Source of the DNA: Streptomyces sp. CB01373
GTDB lineage: Bacteria > Actinomycetota > Actinomycetes > Streptomycetales > Streptomycetaceae
Assembly: GCF_002803075.1 (NCBI RefSeq)
Contig: NZ_NNBK01000002.1
Span: forward strand, 186,001-250,000
Length of the DNA: 64,000 nucleotides
Reading direction: 5' to 3'
Made by a program: the position numbers and the translations under genes. Shown here piece after piece: positions 26,197-35,913 of this stretch (the first letter of the stretch is position 1; each line of letters starts with the position of its first letter). The notes beneath the pieces are model-generated. The model saw only the letters and a program-made list of their open reading frames with translations, had not been told where the DNA came from and did not search any database.

Positions 26197-27549
26197 TCAG
26201 TCCGGGACGGGCGACGCGGCGGCCGCCGTCCCCGTCTCCCGCTGGGCCCGCAGCAGGTCCCGGAACCAGCGGTAGGACGCCTTCGGGGTGCGCTCAAGGG
26301 TCTTGTAGTCGACGTGCACCAGGCCGAACCGGCGGGCGTAGCCCTCCGCCCACTCCCAGTTGTCCAGCAGCGACCACACGAAGTAGCCGCGCACGTCCAC
26401 GCCCGCCTCCACGGCCCGGTGCAGGGCACGGAGGTGTCCGTCCAGGTAGGCGATGCGGTCCTGGTCGTCCAGGCCCTCGTAGGAGCACCCGTTCTCGGTG
26501 ATGACGACGGGCGGGAGCCGGTCGCCGTACTGGTCGCTCAGGCCGGTCAGCAGCTCGGTCAGCCCCTCCGGGACCACGGGCCAGCCGAAGTCCGTGACCG
26601 GGTGGCCCTCGATCTCCCTTACCGAGAAGGGCAGTTCGGCGGGCAGGGTGAGACCGCCGAACTCGATCTCCTCGCCGCGAGGGGCGCCCACCCGGGTCGG
26701 GGCGTAGTAGTTGACGCCGTACCAGTCCAGGGGCTCGGCGATGATCTCCAGATCCGAGGCCAGTTCCGCCGGGGTGCCCGGCATCAGCTCGCCCAGTCCC
26801 TCGGGGTAGCGGCCGAGCAGCAGCGGTTCGGCGAACAGGCGGTGCAGCAGCAGGTCGTAGAGGCCGGCCGCCTCGACGTCCGCCTGTTCCCCGGAGGCCG
26901 GCCGGACGGGACTGTGCGAGTTGGCGATGCCGATGTCCGCTGCCCCGGCAGCGCGCAGCGCCCGGACGGCCAGGCCGTGGGCGAGCAGTTGGTGGTGGGC
27001 AGCCGGGAGCGCGTCGAACAGCAGCCGCTTCCCCGGCGCGTGCACACCCAGGGCATGGCCGAGCAGGGTGTGCTCGGCGGGCTCGTTGAGCGTGATCCAC
27101 TTCGGCACGCGGTCGCCCAGGCGCTCGGCGACCACCGACACATGGCCGGCGAACCGCGCGGCCGTGTCCCGCTCCAGCCAGTCGAGGCGGGCCGGCAGGT
27201 CCCAGTGGAAGAGGGTGGGGACCGGGCGGACGCCGGCCGCGCACAGGTCGTCGACCAGGCGGTCGTAGAAGTCGAGGCCGCCGGGGGAGTCCACCCGGGG
27301 CCAGGAGACGGAGAAGCGGTACGCGTCGACGCCGAGGCCGGCCAGCAGTGCCACGTCCTCGCGGTGGCGGTGGTAGTGGTCGCAGGCCACCGCCGCCGTC
27401 GAGCCGTCCTTGATCCGTCCCCGCCCGGCCGAGAACGTGTCCCACACGGACGGCTCGCGCCGGTCGGCCGCCCCCTCGATCTGGTGGGCCGAGGTGGACA
27501 CGCCCCACAGGAAGCCGGCCGGGAACCGGGGCATCGGTTTCGTCGCCAT
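26197..27549 (-). CDS. GH1 family beta-glucosidase
   Basis: A 450-residue cytosolic glycosidase without signal peptide. The acid/base Glu is in TLNEP, the nucleophile Glu in ITENG; FPAGFLWGVSTSAHQIEG is the GH1 N-terminal signature. ATG 27549 follows AAGGAT at about 9 bases; an ATG 36 bases upstream is possible but would lie on the palindrome. TTACCGTCGGTAA at 27563-27575 covers the translation start region, suggesting repression. It probably hydrolyses imported beta-glucosides. Confidence 0.92.
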   Translation of the reverse strand: MATKPMPRFPAGFLWGVSTSAHQIEGAADRREPSVWDTFSAGRGRIKDGSTAAVACDHYHRHREDVALLAGLGVDAYRFSVSWPRVDSPGGLDFYDRLVDDLCAAGVRPVPTLFHWDLPARLDWLERDTAARFAGHVSVVAERLGDRVPKWITLNEPAEHTLLGHALGVHAPGKRLLFDALPAAHHQLLAHGLAVRALRAAGAADIGIANSHSPVRPASGEQADVEAAGLYDLLLHRLFAEPLLLGRYPEGLGELMPGTPAELASDLEIIAEPLDWYGVNYYAPTRVGAPRGEEIEFGGLTLPAELPFSVREIEGHPVTDFGWPVVPEGLTELLTGLSDQYGDRLPPVVITENGCSYEGLDDQDRIAYLDGHLRALHRAVEAGVDVRGYFVWSLLDNWEWAEGYARRFGLVHVDYKTLERTPKASYRWFRDLLRAQRETGTAAAASPVPD

Positions 27550-27562
27550 GGGCGGATCATCC

Positions 27563-27575
27563 TTACCGTCGGTAA
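27563..27575. promoter_or_regulatory. TetR-like palindrome before the GH1 gene
   Basis: TTACCGTCGGTAA is a perfect 5-3-5 palindrome 14 bases before the GH1 start. No TetR gene is adjacent, so the regulator lies elsewhere. Confidence 0.5.
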
Positions 27576-27607
27576 CGGAAGTCAACGCCCGGGAAGGGAA
27601 AAGGACC

Positions 27608-27874
27608 TCACGCGCCCTCCTTGAGCACGCGGGAGATGAGCTCGCGCTGCTCCCCGGTCAGCCGGGGGTCGGCCGCGTACACCGTCCGGCCGTCCACGGT
27701 GATCTCGTAGCTGAAGCCGTCGGGCACCCCGGCAGGCGGCGCGGCCTTGCCGCCCGCCAGCGCCCGCTCGGCCAGGTCCCGCCACTGCGGGGCGTCGGGC
27801 CGCCCCGAGACGTCCACCTCGGCGCGGCGCTCGATGCCCGCGAACCCTCCTGTGCGCCTCACTCGAATCAGCAT
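27608..27874 (-). CDS. Emfourin-like M4 protease inhibitor
   Basis: An 88-residue protein resembling emfourin, the inhibitor encoded beside protealysin. The pattern MLIRVRRTGGFAGIERRAEV, a central W, PDGFSYEITVDGRTV and a C-terminal LTGEQRELISRVL helix match that family as I recall it. It lies 20 bases after the M4 protease stop, so it is co-transcribed with its presumed target. No signal peptide is seen, as for its protease. No clear ribosome site precedes ATG 27874. Confidence 0.8.
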   Translation of the reverse strand: MLIRVRRTGGFAGIERRAEVDVSGRPDAPQWRDLAERALAGGKAAPPAGVPDGFSYEITVDGRTVYAADPRLTGEQRELISRVLKEGA

Positions 27875-27894
27875 GGTCCGTGTCTAGTACGGAA

Positions 27895-28968
27895 CTACAG
27901 CGTCCGCACCCCCACCTGCTCCCAGGCCTTGCGCACGGCCTCGAGTTCGCCGCCGTCGGAGCCGTACCGTTCCCGCGCGGCCCGCACGGTGAGCGTGGCG
28001 AAGTCCGCGAACTGCGCGTCCTCGTGCAGCTCGCCGCCGGTCAGCACGTCGTACCAGAGCTGCCCTGCCTTCTCCCAGGCGTGGCCGCCGAGCGCCGTGG
28101 CGACCAGGTAGAAGGCGTGGTTGGGGATGCCGGAGTTGATGTGGACGCCGCCGTTGTCGCTGCCGGTGTGGACGTAGTGGTCCATGGTGGCCGGCTGCGG
28201 GTCCTTGCCGAGCACGTCGTCGTCGTACGCCGTGCCCGGTGCCTTCATGGAGCGCAGCGCGGTGCCGCTGACGCCCGGGGCCAGCAGCCCCGCGCCGATC
28301 AGCCAGTCGGCCTCGGTGGCGGTCTGGCCGAGCGTGTACTGCTTGATCAGCGAGCCGAAGACGTCGGAGAGCGACTCGTTGAGCGCGCCGGACTGCCCGA
28401 AGTAGGCCAGGTTGGCGGTGTGCTGGGTGACGCCGTGGGTCAGCTCGTGGCCGATGACGTCCACCGGGATGGTGAAGTCCAGGAAGATCTCGCCGTCACC
28501 GTCGCCGAACACCATCTGCTCGCCGTTCCAGAAGGCGTTGTTGTAGTGCTTGTCGTAGTGCACGGTCGCGTCCAGCGGCAGTCCGCTGCCGTCGATCGAG
28601 TCGCGCCGGTAGGCCGTGAGGTACAGCTCGAAGGTGGCGCCGAGGCCGGCGTAGGCGCGGTTGACCGTGGCGTCCCCGCCGGGGCCCTGGCCCTCGCCGC
28701 GCACCTTTCTGCCGGGCAGTCCGGTGCCGTGCCGGGCGTCGTAGACGGTGCGGTGCGGATGCCCGTCCTGTCTGCCGGCGGGCGCGGTGACGGCGGGTGC
28801 GCCGATGACGGTGGTCAGCCGCCGCCGGGTGCGCTCGAAGGCGTCGCGTTCCAGGGTCCGGCGGGCGGGTCCGGAGAGCGCGGGGTCCTCGTTGCGGGCC
28901 AGGCGGTCGAGGACGTGCGGCGGCACGATGGTGCAGAAGACGGGCTCGAAGCCCCCGGTGGTCGTCAT
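27895..28968 (-). CDS. Protealysin-like M4 metallopeptidase without signal peptide
   Basis: A 357-residue thermolysin-family zinc protease. HELTHGV (His174, His178) and ALNESLSDVFG (Glu198) form the zinc site; DNGGVHINSGIPNHAFY holds the catalytic His region. The short propeptide begins CTIVPPHVLDRLA, the protealysin PPL motif, and no signal peptide precedes it, so it may be intracellular or exported by another route. ATG 28968 is chosen; ATG 28980 is possible, neither has a good ribosome site. Confidence 0.9.
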   Translation of the reverse strand: MTTTGGFEPVFCTIVPPHVLDRLARNEDPALSGPARRTLERDAFERTRRRLTTVIGAPAVTAPAGRQDGHPHRTVYDARHGTGLPGRKVRGEGQGPGGDATVNRAYAGLGATFELYLTAYRRDSIDGSGLPLDATVHYDKHYNNAFWNGEQMVFGDGDGEIFLDFTIPVDVIGHELTHGVTQHTANLAYFGQSGALNESLSDVFGSLIKQYTLGQTATEADWLIGAGLLAPGVSGTALRSMKAPGTAYDDDVLGKDPQPATMDHYVHTGSDNGGVHINSGIPNHAFYLVATALGGHAWEKAGQLWYDVLTGGELHEDAQFADFATLTVRAARERYGSDGGELEAVRKAWEQVGVRTL

Positions 28969-29026
28969 GTCCGGAACCATTGCACTGCGTGGCGGCAATG
29001 TCACTACCCGCAACCGTGATTGGTGA

Positions 29027-31054
<2,028 letters not shown>

Positions 31055-31085
31055 CCGCGCTGACCGCTCTGACCGGTGCTTTCGA

Positions 31086-31117
31086 GGCCCCGGCCGCCTG
31101 CTGAGGCGGCCGGGGCC
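31086..31117 (+). terminator. leuA terminator hairpin
   Basis: A 14-bp perfect stem, GGCCCCGGCCGCCT with its complement, loop GCTG, 31 bases after the leuA stop. Confidence 0.75.
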
Positions 31118-31258
31118 CCGTCGTGTGCCCGGTCAGTATCGGCCAGTCGGCGACCCAGGTCACGGAAAGGTCTCGTCCAGGGTGCTGACGACACCTCGAC
31201 AATGTGGCTAACATCACGCCAGCGCGGCGATGTTGCCGTGCCGTTACGGAGGTGGGAC

Positions 31259-31957
31259 GTGCTGCCAGTACGGGGACGAAACGGCCGTGTCACCACGCTT
31301 GCCAGACTGCTGGGCACCCGCACCGCGTGGACGCCGGTCGGCGACGGCGAGTTCTTCTGCCCCGGCTGCGGCGGGGACCGCAACTACCAACGGCTGACCG
31401 GGCGTCGGCGCTTCACCGTCCTCGGTGTCCCGCTGCTGCCGCGCGGCACCGCGGGGCCCGTGGTCGAATGCGCCGCCTGCGGCGGGCACTTCGGCACGGA
31501 CGTCCTGGACCATCCGACGACCAACCGCTTCTCCGCGATGCTCCGCGACGCCGTGCACACCGTCGCCCTGGCGGTGCTGTCCGCGGGCGGGACGGGCTCA
31601 CGTACGGCCCTGGAAACCGCCGCGGCCACGGTCCGCGCGGCCGGCCTGGCCGACTGCACCGAGGAGCAGCTGGCCGCCCTGGTGGAGGCGCTGGCCGCGG
31701 ACACCGGGCGCGCCTACGAGGACCGGCCGTGCGGCGCGGGCCTGGCCATAGAGCTGCACGAGGCGCTGGACCCGCTCGCCCCGCACCTGGCCCCCGCGGG
31801 CCGGGAGTCGATCCTCCTCCAGGCCGCTCGCATCGCCCTGGCCGACGGCCCCTACACCCCCGCCGAGCACGACACCCTCGGCACCGTCGGCGCGGCCCTG
31901 ACGATCTGCACCAGCGACGTGACCCGCCTCCTGACGGAGGCCCGCACCCCGTCGTGA
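31259..31957 (+). CDS. TerB-family protein with N-terminal zinc ribbon
   Basis: A 232-residue protein. Two Cys pairs (FCPGCGG and ECAACGG, about 35 residues apart) form a zinc ribbon; the rest is a helical TerB-like domain (LALAVLSAGG, EEQLAALVEAL, LADGPYTPAEHDTL). TerB proteins are linked to tellurite and stress responses, but the role here is unknown. GTG 31259 follows GGAGG at 6 bases. It stands alone. Confidence 0.75.
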   Translation: MLPVRGRNGRVTTLARLLGTRTAWTPVGDGEFFCPGCGGDRNYQRLTGRRRFTVLGVPLLPRGTAGPVVECAACGGHFGTDVLDHPTTNRFSAMLRDAVHTVALAVLSAGGTGSRTALETAAATVRAAGLADCTEEQLAALVEALAADTGRAYEDRPCGAGLAIELHEALDPLAPHLAPAGRESILLQAARIALADGPYTPAEHDTLGTVGAALTICTSDVTRLLTEARTPS

Positions 31958-32022
31958 GACAGCCTCCGCCTGGTACGGTCGCCGCGCCGCCCGGGACGGG
32001 CCGGAAGGGGGGACGAGGCGCC

Positions 32023-32487
32023 GTGAACGAGGAACACGCCACCGGGCGCGAGCAGCCCTGGGACGAGGGGACCCCGGGCGTCCTGCGGCTGCCGTCCGGA
32101 CGGCTGGTGCGGGGCAGGGGCCTGCGCCGCCCCCTCGACCCGTCGGCGCGGACCCCGACGTACGGCGTCTACCTCCTCGGCGCACCGCCGCCCCCGACCC
32201 CCTGGGCGTCCCACTGGCTGCGCTGGCCCGACTTCCGCCTCCCGGCGGACCGGGAGGCGGCACACGCGGCGCTCACCGGCGCCTGGGCGCGCGCCGCCAC
32301 CGAACGCGTCGAACTCGCCTGCGCCGGCGGCCGAGGCCGCACCGGCACGGCCCTGGCCTGCCTGGCCGTACTGGACGGCGTCCCGGCCCACGAGGCCGTC
32401 GCCTACGTCAGAACCCACTACGACCGGCACGCGGTGGAGACACCGTGGCAGCGGCGGTACGTACGGAGATTCCCGCCGTCGCGGTGA
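32023..32487 (+). CDS. Small protein-tyrosine/dual-specificity phosphatase
   Basis: A 154-residue protein with the PTP loop CAGGRGRTGTA (C-x5-R) and an aspartate-bearing W-PDF segment (RWPDFRLP) that can act as general acid. Likely cytosolic. GTG 32023 lies 12 bases after GGGGACGAGG. The N-terminal 40 residues are Pro/Arg-rich. Partner and substrate are unknown. Confidence 0.8.
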   Translation: MNEEHATGREQPWDEGTPGVLRLPSGRLVRGRGLRRPLDPSARTPTYGVYLLGAPPPPTPWASHWLRWPDFRLPADREAAHAALTGAWARAATERVELACAGGRGRTGTALACLAVLDGVPAHEAVAYVRTHYDRHAVETPWQRRYVRRFPPSR

Positions 32488-32511
32488 GGCGGGGCGCCCC
32501 GGCCTCCGTGT

Positions 32512-33465
32512 CTATCCCAGCGCCTCCGCGACCACGGCGGCCGCCCGGGCCACGAGAGCGTCGTCGTACGGGGCGTCCTGGGCCGGTTTGGTCGACAGCA
32601 CGGCCAGGACCACGGGCGAGGAGGACTCGGTCCACGCGACGCCCACGTCGTTGGCGGTGCCGTGGGCACCGGTGCCCGTCTTGTCCGCGACCGTCCAGGT
32701 CGGTGGCAGGCCCGCGCGGAAGCGGTGGGTGCTGGTGGTGTTGTTCAGCAGCCAGTGCCTCAGCGTCCGGCGGTCACGACGGTTCAGCGCGTCCCCGAGA
32801 ACGAGACGGGCGTAGGTGCGGCCGATCGCACGCGGGCTCGTGGTGTCCGTGAGCCGCCAGGGCTCGGCGGTGTTCAGGTCCGGCTCCCAGCGGTCCAGGC
32901 GGGTCACCGGGTCGCCGAGCGTGCGCGCGAAACGGGTGATGGCCGTGGGGCCGCCGAGTTCCCGCAGGAGCAGGTTGCCCGCGGTGTTGTCGCTGAAGCG
33001 GATGGCGACGTCGGCGAGTTCGGCGACGGTCATGCCCGTGGCCAGGTGCGCGCGGGTCTGGTCGGAGCCTTCCGGCACCAGGTCGGCCTCGGTGTAGTGG
33101 ACGCGGCGCGAGAGGACCTCGCCGTGGCGGTCAAGGTCCCGCAGGACCGCGGCCGCCGCCAGGGTCTTGAAGACCGAGCACATCGGGAAGCGTTCTTCGG
33201 CCCGGTACCGGACGGTCCTGCCGGTACCGGGGTTGTGGGCGAACACGCCCAGCCGGGCGCCGTGCTCCTGCTCCAGGGCGCGCAGACGCGCGGTGGTGCC
33301 GTCGTCCGGCAGGGCGTGCGCGGGCGCGGCCGTGGTGAGGGCCGCCGTCGCCGTGACGAGGGCGCAGCCGGCGGTGGTCAGTAAGGTACGTCGGGTCGGG
33401 TTGAACTCTCCCGGGGTTCGAATGGTGCTCTCCTCCGGTCGGCGCGGACAGAACGATCTCCACAC
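32512..33465 (-). CDS. bla: Class A beta-lactamase, TAT-exported
   Basis: A serine beta-lactamase with SVFK (S70-x-x-K73), SDN, EPDLN (Glu166 loop) and DKTGTG (KTG). A twin-arginine-like signal, TRRTLLTTAGCALV, ends APAHA. Two starts are possible: GTG 33465, with no visible ribosome site, or ATT 33423, placed 6 bases after GGAGGAG and giving a normal signal-peptide length (303 residues). The signal contains a TTA leucine codon (33384-33382), implying bldA control. It probably gives resistance to penicillins. Confidence 0.9.
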   Translation of the reverse strand: MWRSFCPRRPEESTIRTPGEFNPTRRTLLTTAGCALVTATAALTTAAPAHALPDDGTTARLRALEQEHGARLGVFAHNPGTGRTVRYRAEERFPMCSVFKTLAAAAVLRDLDRHGEVLSRRVHYTEADLVPEGSDQTRAHLATGMTVAELADVAIRFSDNTAGNLLLRELGGPTAITRFARTLGDPVTRLDRWEPDLNTAEPWRLTDTTSPRAIGRTYARLVLGDALNRRDRRTLRHWLLNNTTSTHRFRAGLPPTWTVADKTGTGAHGTANDVGVAWTESSSPVVLAVLSTKPAQDAPYDDALVARAAAVVAEALG

Positions 33466-33567
33466 TGACCGACGCCGCGGGGCGAATCGCGGTTGCGCCG
33501 CGCCGGGAGCCGGACCGGGTCGCGGGCGCGGCCACGCCCACGTTCGCCGTGAGCGAGAATGGACCCC

Positions 33568-33699
33568 ATGAGTCTGTTCCGCGACGACGGCACAGTGCCG
33601 CGCGCCCAGAAGCCGGGTGAGGCGGACCGGATCATGCTGCGGCTTCCCGGGGGACGACCCACGGGCCTCCGGCCGGACGGCCGTGGAGGTGCGCGGTGA
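33568..33699 (+). pseudogene. Decayed partial duplicate of the recO 5' end
   Basis: ATG 33568 opens a 43-residue frame, MSLFRDDGTVPRAQKPGEAD..., nearly the start of RecO (MSLFRDDGVVLRTQKLGEAD), with DNA similarity over about 70 bases at an offset of 128 bases. It then loses similarity and stops at TGA 33697-33699, overlapping the GTG of recO (GTGA). It can be read as a translated leader coupled to recO or as a remnant of a tandem duplication. Confidence 0.8.
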
Positions 33700-34442
33700 G
33701 TCTGTTCCGCGACGACGGTGTCGTGCTGCGCACCCAGAAGCTGGGTGAGGCGGACCGCATCATCACGCTGCTCACCCGCGGGCACGGGCGTGTTCGTGCC
33801 GTGGCGCGGGGGGTGCGGCGGACGAAGTCGAAGTTCGGGGCCAGGCTGGAGCCGTTCTCGCACGTGGACGTGCAGTTCTTCGCCCGGGGCAGCGAGCTGG
33901 TGGGCCGGGGGCTGCCGCTGTGCACGCAGAGCGAGACCATCGCCCCCTACGGCGGCGGGATCGTGGCCGACTACGCCCGCTACACCGCCGGGACGGCCAT
34001 GCTGGAGACCGCCGAACGGTTCACCGACCACGAGGGCGAGCCGTCCGTCCAGCAGTACCTGCTGCTGGTGGGTGCCCTGCGCACCCTCGCCCGGGGCGAG
34101 CACGCCCCGCACCTCGTGCTGGACGCCTTCCTGCTGCGCTCGCTGGCCGTCAACGGCTACGCGCCCAGCTTCGGCGACTGCGCCCGGTGCGGGATGCCCG
34201 GTCCGAACCGGTTCTTCTCGGTGGCCTCCGGCGGCTCGGTCTGCGCCGACTGCCGGGTGCCCGGCAGCGTCGTACCCTCGCCGCAGACGCTCGCGCTGCT
34301 CGGCGCGCTGCTCACGGGGGACTGGGAGACCGCGGACGCGTGCGAGCCGCGGTACGTCAGGGAGGGCAGCGGGCTGGTCTCCGCCTACCTGCACTGGCAT
34401 CTGGAGCGCGGGCTGCGCTCACTTCGGTACGTGGAAAAGTAG
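33696..34442 (+). CDS. recO: DNA repair protein RecO
   Basis: A 248-residue recombination mediator helping RecA load on SSB-coated DNA. The N-terminal OB fold (LFRDDGVVLRTQKLGEADRI) is followed by a helical domain and a four-Cys zinc site (CARCG ... CADC). GTG 33696 follows GGAGG at 6 bases and overlaps the stop of the duplicate frame upstream. uppS follows at 59 bases, so the two are likely one operon. Confidence 0.95.
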   Translation: MSLFRDDGVVLRTQKLGEADRIITLLTRGHGRVRAVARGVRRTKSKFGARLEPFSHVDVQFFARGSELVGRGLPLCTQSETIAPYGGGIVADYARYTAGTAMLETAERFTDHEGEPSVQQYLLLVGALRTLARGEHAPHLVLDAFLLRSLAVNGYAPSFGDCARCGMPGPNRFFSVASGGSVCADCRVPGSVVPSPQTLALLGALLTGDWETADACEPRYVREGSGLVSAYLHWHLERGLRSLRYVEK

Positions 34443-34448
34443 CCCGAG

Positions 34449-34486
34449 ACAAGTCCAAGGCAAGTCCAAGACAAGTCCAAGACAAG
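34449..34486 (+). repeat. 11-bp tandem repeat between recO and uppS
   Basis: ACAAGTCCAAG at 34449, GCAAGTCCAAG at 34460, ACAAGTCCAAG at 34471 and a partial ACAAG at 34482. The array ends just before the uppS ribosome site (AAGGGAGACGAG). Copy number could vary by slippage. Confidence 0.85.
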
Positions 34487-34501
34487 GGAGACGAGAAGCA
34501 C

Positions 34502-35335
34502 ATGGCCGTACGCGGGATCCTGGGGCGCCGGCGCCCGGAGTACAGGGCGCCCGAGCCGCATCCGTCCGGCGCCCGCGCGCCGAAGCTCCCCGGCGAGCTG
34601 GTCCCCGAGCATGTCGCGATCGTCATGGACGGGAACGGACGCTGGGCCAAGGAGCGCGGGCTGCCCCGCACCGAGGGGCACAAGGTCGGCGCCGAGCGGG
34701 TGCTGGACGTGTTGCAGGGCGCGATCGAGATCGGCGTCGGCAACATCTCCCTCTACGCCTTCTCCACCGAGAACTGGAAGCGCTCGCCCGACGAGGTGCG
34801 CTTCCTGATGAACTTCAACCGCGACTTCATCCGCAAGACCCGCGACCAGCTCGATGAACTCGGCATCCGGGTGCGCTGGGTGGGCCGCATGCCCAAGCTG
34901 TGGAAGTCGGTCGCCCAGGAGCTCCAGATCGCCCAGGAGCAGACCAAGGACAACGACCGGCTCACGCTGTACTTCTGCATGAACTACGGCGGCCGGGCCG
35001 AACTCGCGGACGCGGCCAAGGCGCTCGCGGAGGACGTCAAGGCGGGCCGGCTCGACCCGGCCAAGGTCTCCGAGAAGACCATCCAGAAATACCTGTACTA
35101 CCCGGACATGCCGGACGTCGACCTGTTCCTGCGCCCGAGCGGCGAGCAGCGCACGTCCAACTACCTGCTCTGGCAGAGCGCGTACGCGGAGATGGTCTTC
35201 CAGGACGTTCTGTGGCCCGACTTCGACCGCCGTGACCTGTGGCGGGCCTGCATCGAGTTCGCCTCCCGCGACCGCCGCTTCGGCGGCGCCATCCCGAACG
35301 AGGCCCTCCTCGCGATGCAGGGCGAGGGCGAGTAG
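34502..35335 (+). CDS. uppS: Isoprenyl (undecaprenyl) diphosphate synthase
   Basis: A 277-residue cis-prenyltransferase making polyprenyl diphosphate carrier lipid. VAIVMDGNGRWAKERG, SLYAFSTENWKRS and LFLRPSGEQRTSNYLLWQ are the five-region signature. ATG 34502 follows GGGAGACGAG. Streptomyces often has two paralogues; the recO neighbour marks this as the conserved one. Confidence 0.95.
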   Translation: MAVRGILGRRRPEYRAPEPHPSGARAPKLPGELVPEHVAIVMDGNGRWAKERGLPRTEGHKVGAERVLDVLQGAIEIGVGNISLYAFSTENWKRSPDEVRFLMNFNRDFIRKTRDQLDELGIRVRWVGRMPKLWKSVAQELQIAQEQTKDNDRLTLYFCMNYGGRAELADAAKALAEDVKAGRLDPAKVSEKTIQKYLYYPDMPDVDLFLRPSGEQRTSNYLLWQSAYAEMVFQDVLWPDFDRRDLWRACIEFASRDRRFGGAIPNEALLAMQGEGE

Positions 35336-35338
35336 AAC

Positions 35339-35412
35339 CAGCCCGTCCGGCGATTGAGGACGAGGCCGTAAGGCCGAAAGCGGGGGTCTGGGGGCGGCAG
35401 CCCTCAGGGCCG
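35339..35412. repeat. Dispersed Streptomyces intergenic repeat
   Basis: CAGCCCGTCCGGCGATTGAG, GACGAGGCCGTAAGGCCGAA and GCGGGGGTCTGGGGGCGGCA follow one another here. From memory this sequence is a very common post-gene repeat in Streptomyces. GGCCGTAAGGCC forms a small hairpin. It may act as terminator between convergent uppS and zur. Confidence 0.6.
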
Positions 35413-35444
35413 GTCACCCCAGACCACCCGCACAAGACACAGGC

Positions 35445-35855
35445 TCACCCCGCGGAGCACTCCGCGCAGGTGCCGAAGATCTCCACCGTGTGGGCGACGT
35501 TGACGTAGCCGTGCTCCGCGGCGATCGCCTCCGCCCACTTCTCCACCATCGGCCCCTCCACCTCGACCGCCTTGCCGCAGACGCGGCAGACGAGATGGTG
35601 GTGGTGCTCGCCGGTGGAGCAGCGGCGGTAGACCGACTCTCCGTCGGAGGTGCGCAGGACGTCGACCTCGCCCGCGTCGGCGAGGGACTGAAGGGTGCGG
35701 TAGACCGTGGTCAGGCCCACCGAGTCGCCCCTGTGCTTGAGCATGTCGTGGAGCTCCTGCGCGCTGCGGAACTCGTCGACCTCGTCGAGGGCCGCCGCGA
35801 CAGCGGCACGCTGCCGGGTGGCGCGGCCCTTCACGGGCGGTCCAGCGGTGGTCAC
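35445..35855 (-). CDS. zur: Zinc uptake regulator, Fur family
   Basis: A 136-residue Fur-family repressor. The N-terminal winged helix contains VGLTTVYRTLQSLADAGEV; zinc-binding residues lie in GEHHHHLVCRVCG and GTCAEC. It sits directly downstream of znuACB on the same strand, which identifies it as Zur. GTG 35855 follows GAGGAGG at 7 bases. It should bind the boxes at 38575 and 38597 when zinc is plentiful. Confidence 0.92.
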   Translation of the reverse strand: MTTAGPPVKGRATRQRAAVAAALDEVDEFRSAQELHDMLKHRGDSVGLTTVYRTLQSLADAGEVDVLRTSDGESVYRRCSTGEHHHHLVCRVCGKAVEVEGPMVEKWAEAIAAEHGYVNVAHTVEIFGTCAECSAG

Positions 35856-35913
35856 CGGTCGGCCTCCTCACGTCTCGCCTGCGGGCCATTGTGCCAGCCC
35901 GGGCCGGGCGCGG

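Noticed and set aside
34449..34486. CRISPR-like array
   Set aside because: The unit is only 11 bases with no spacers and no cas genes are present.
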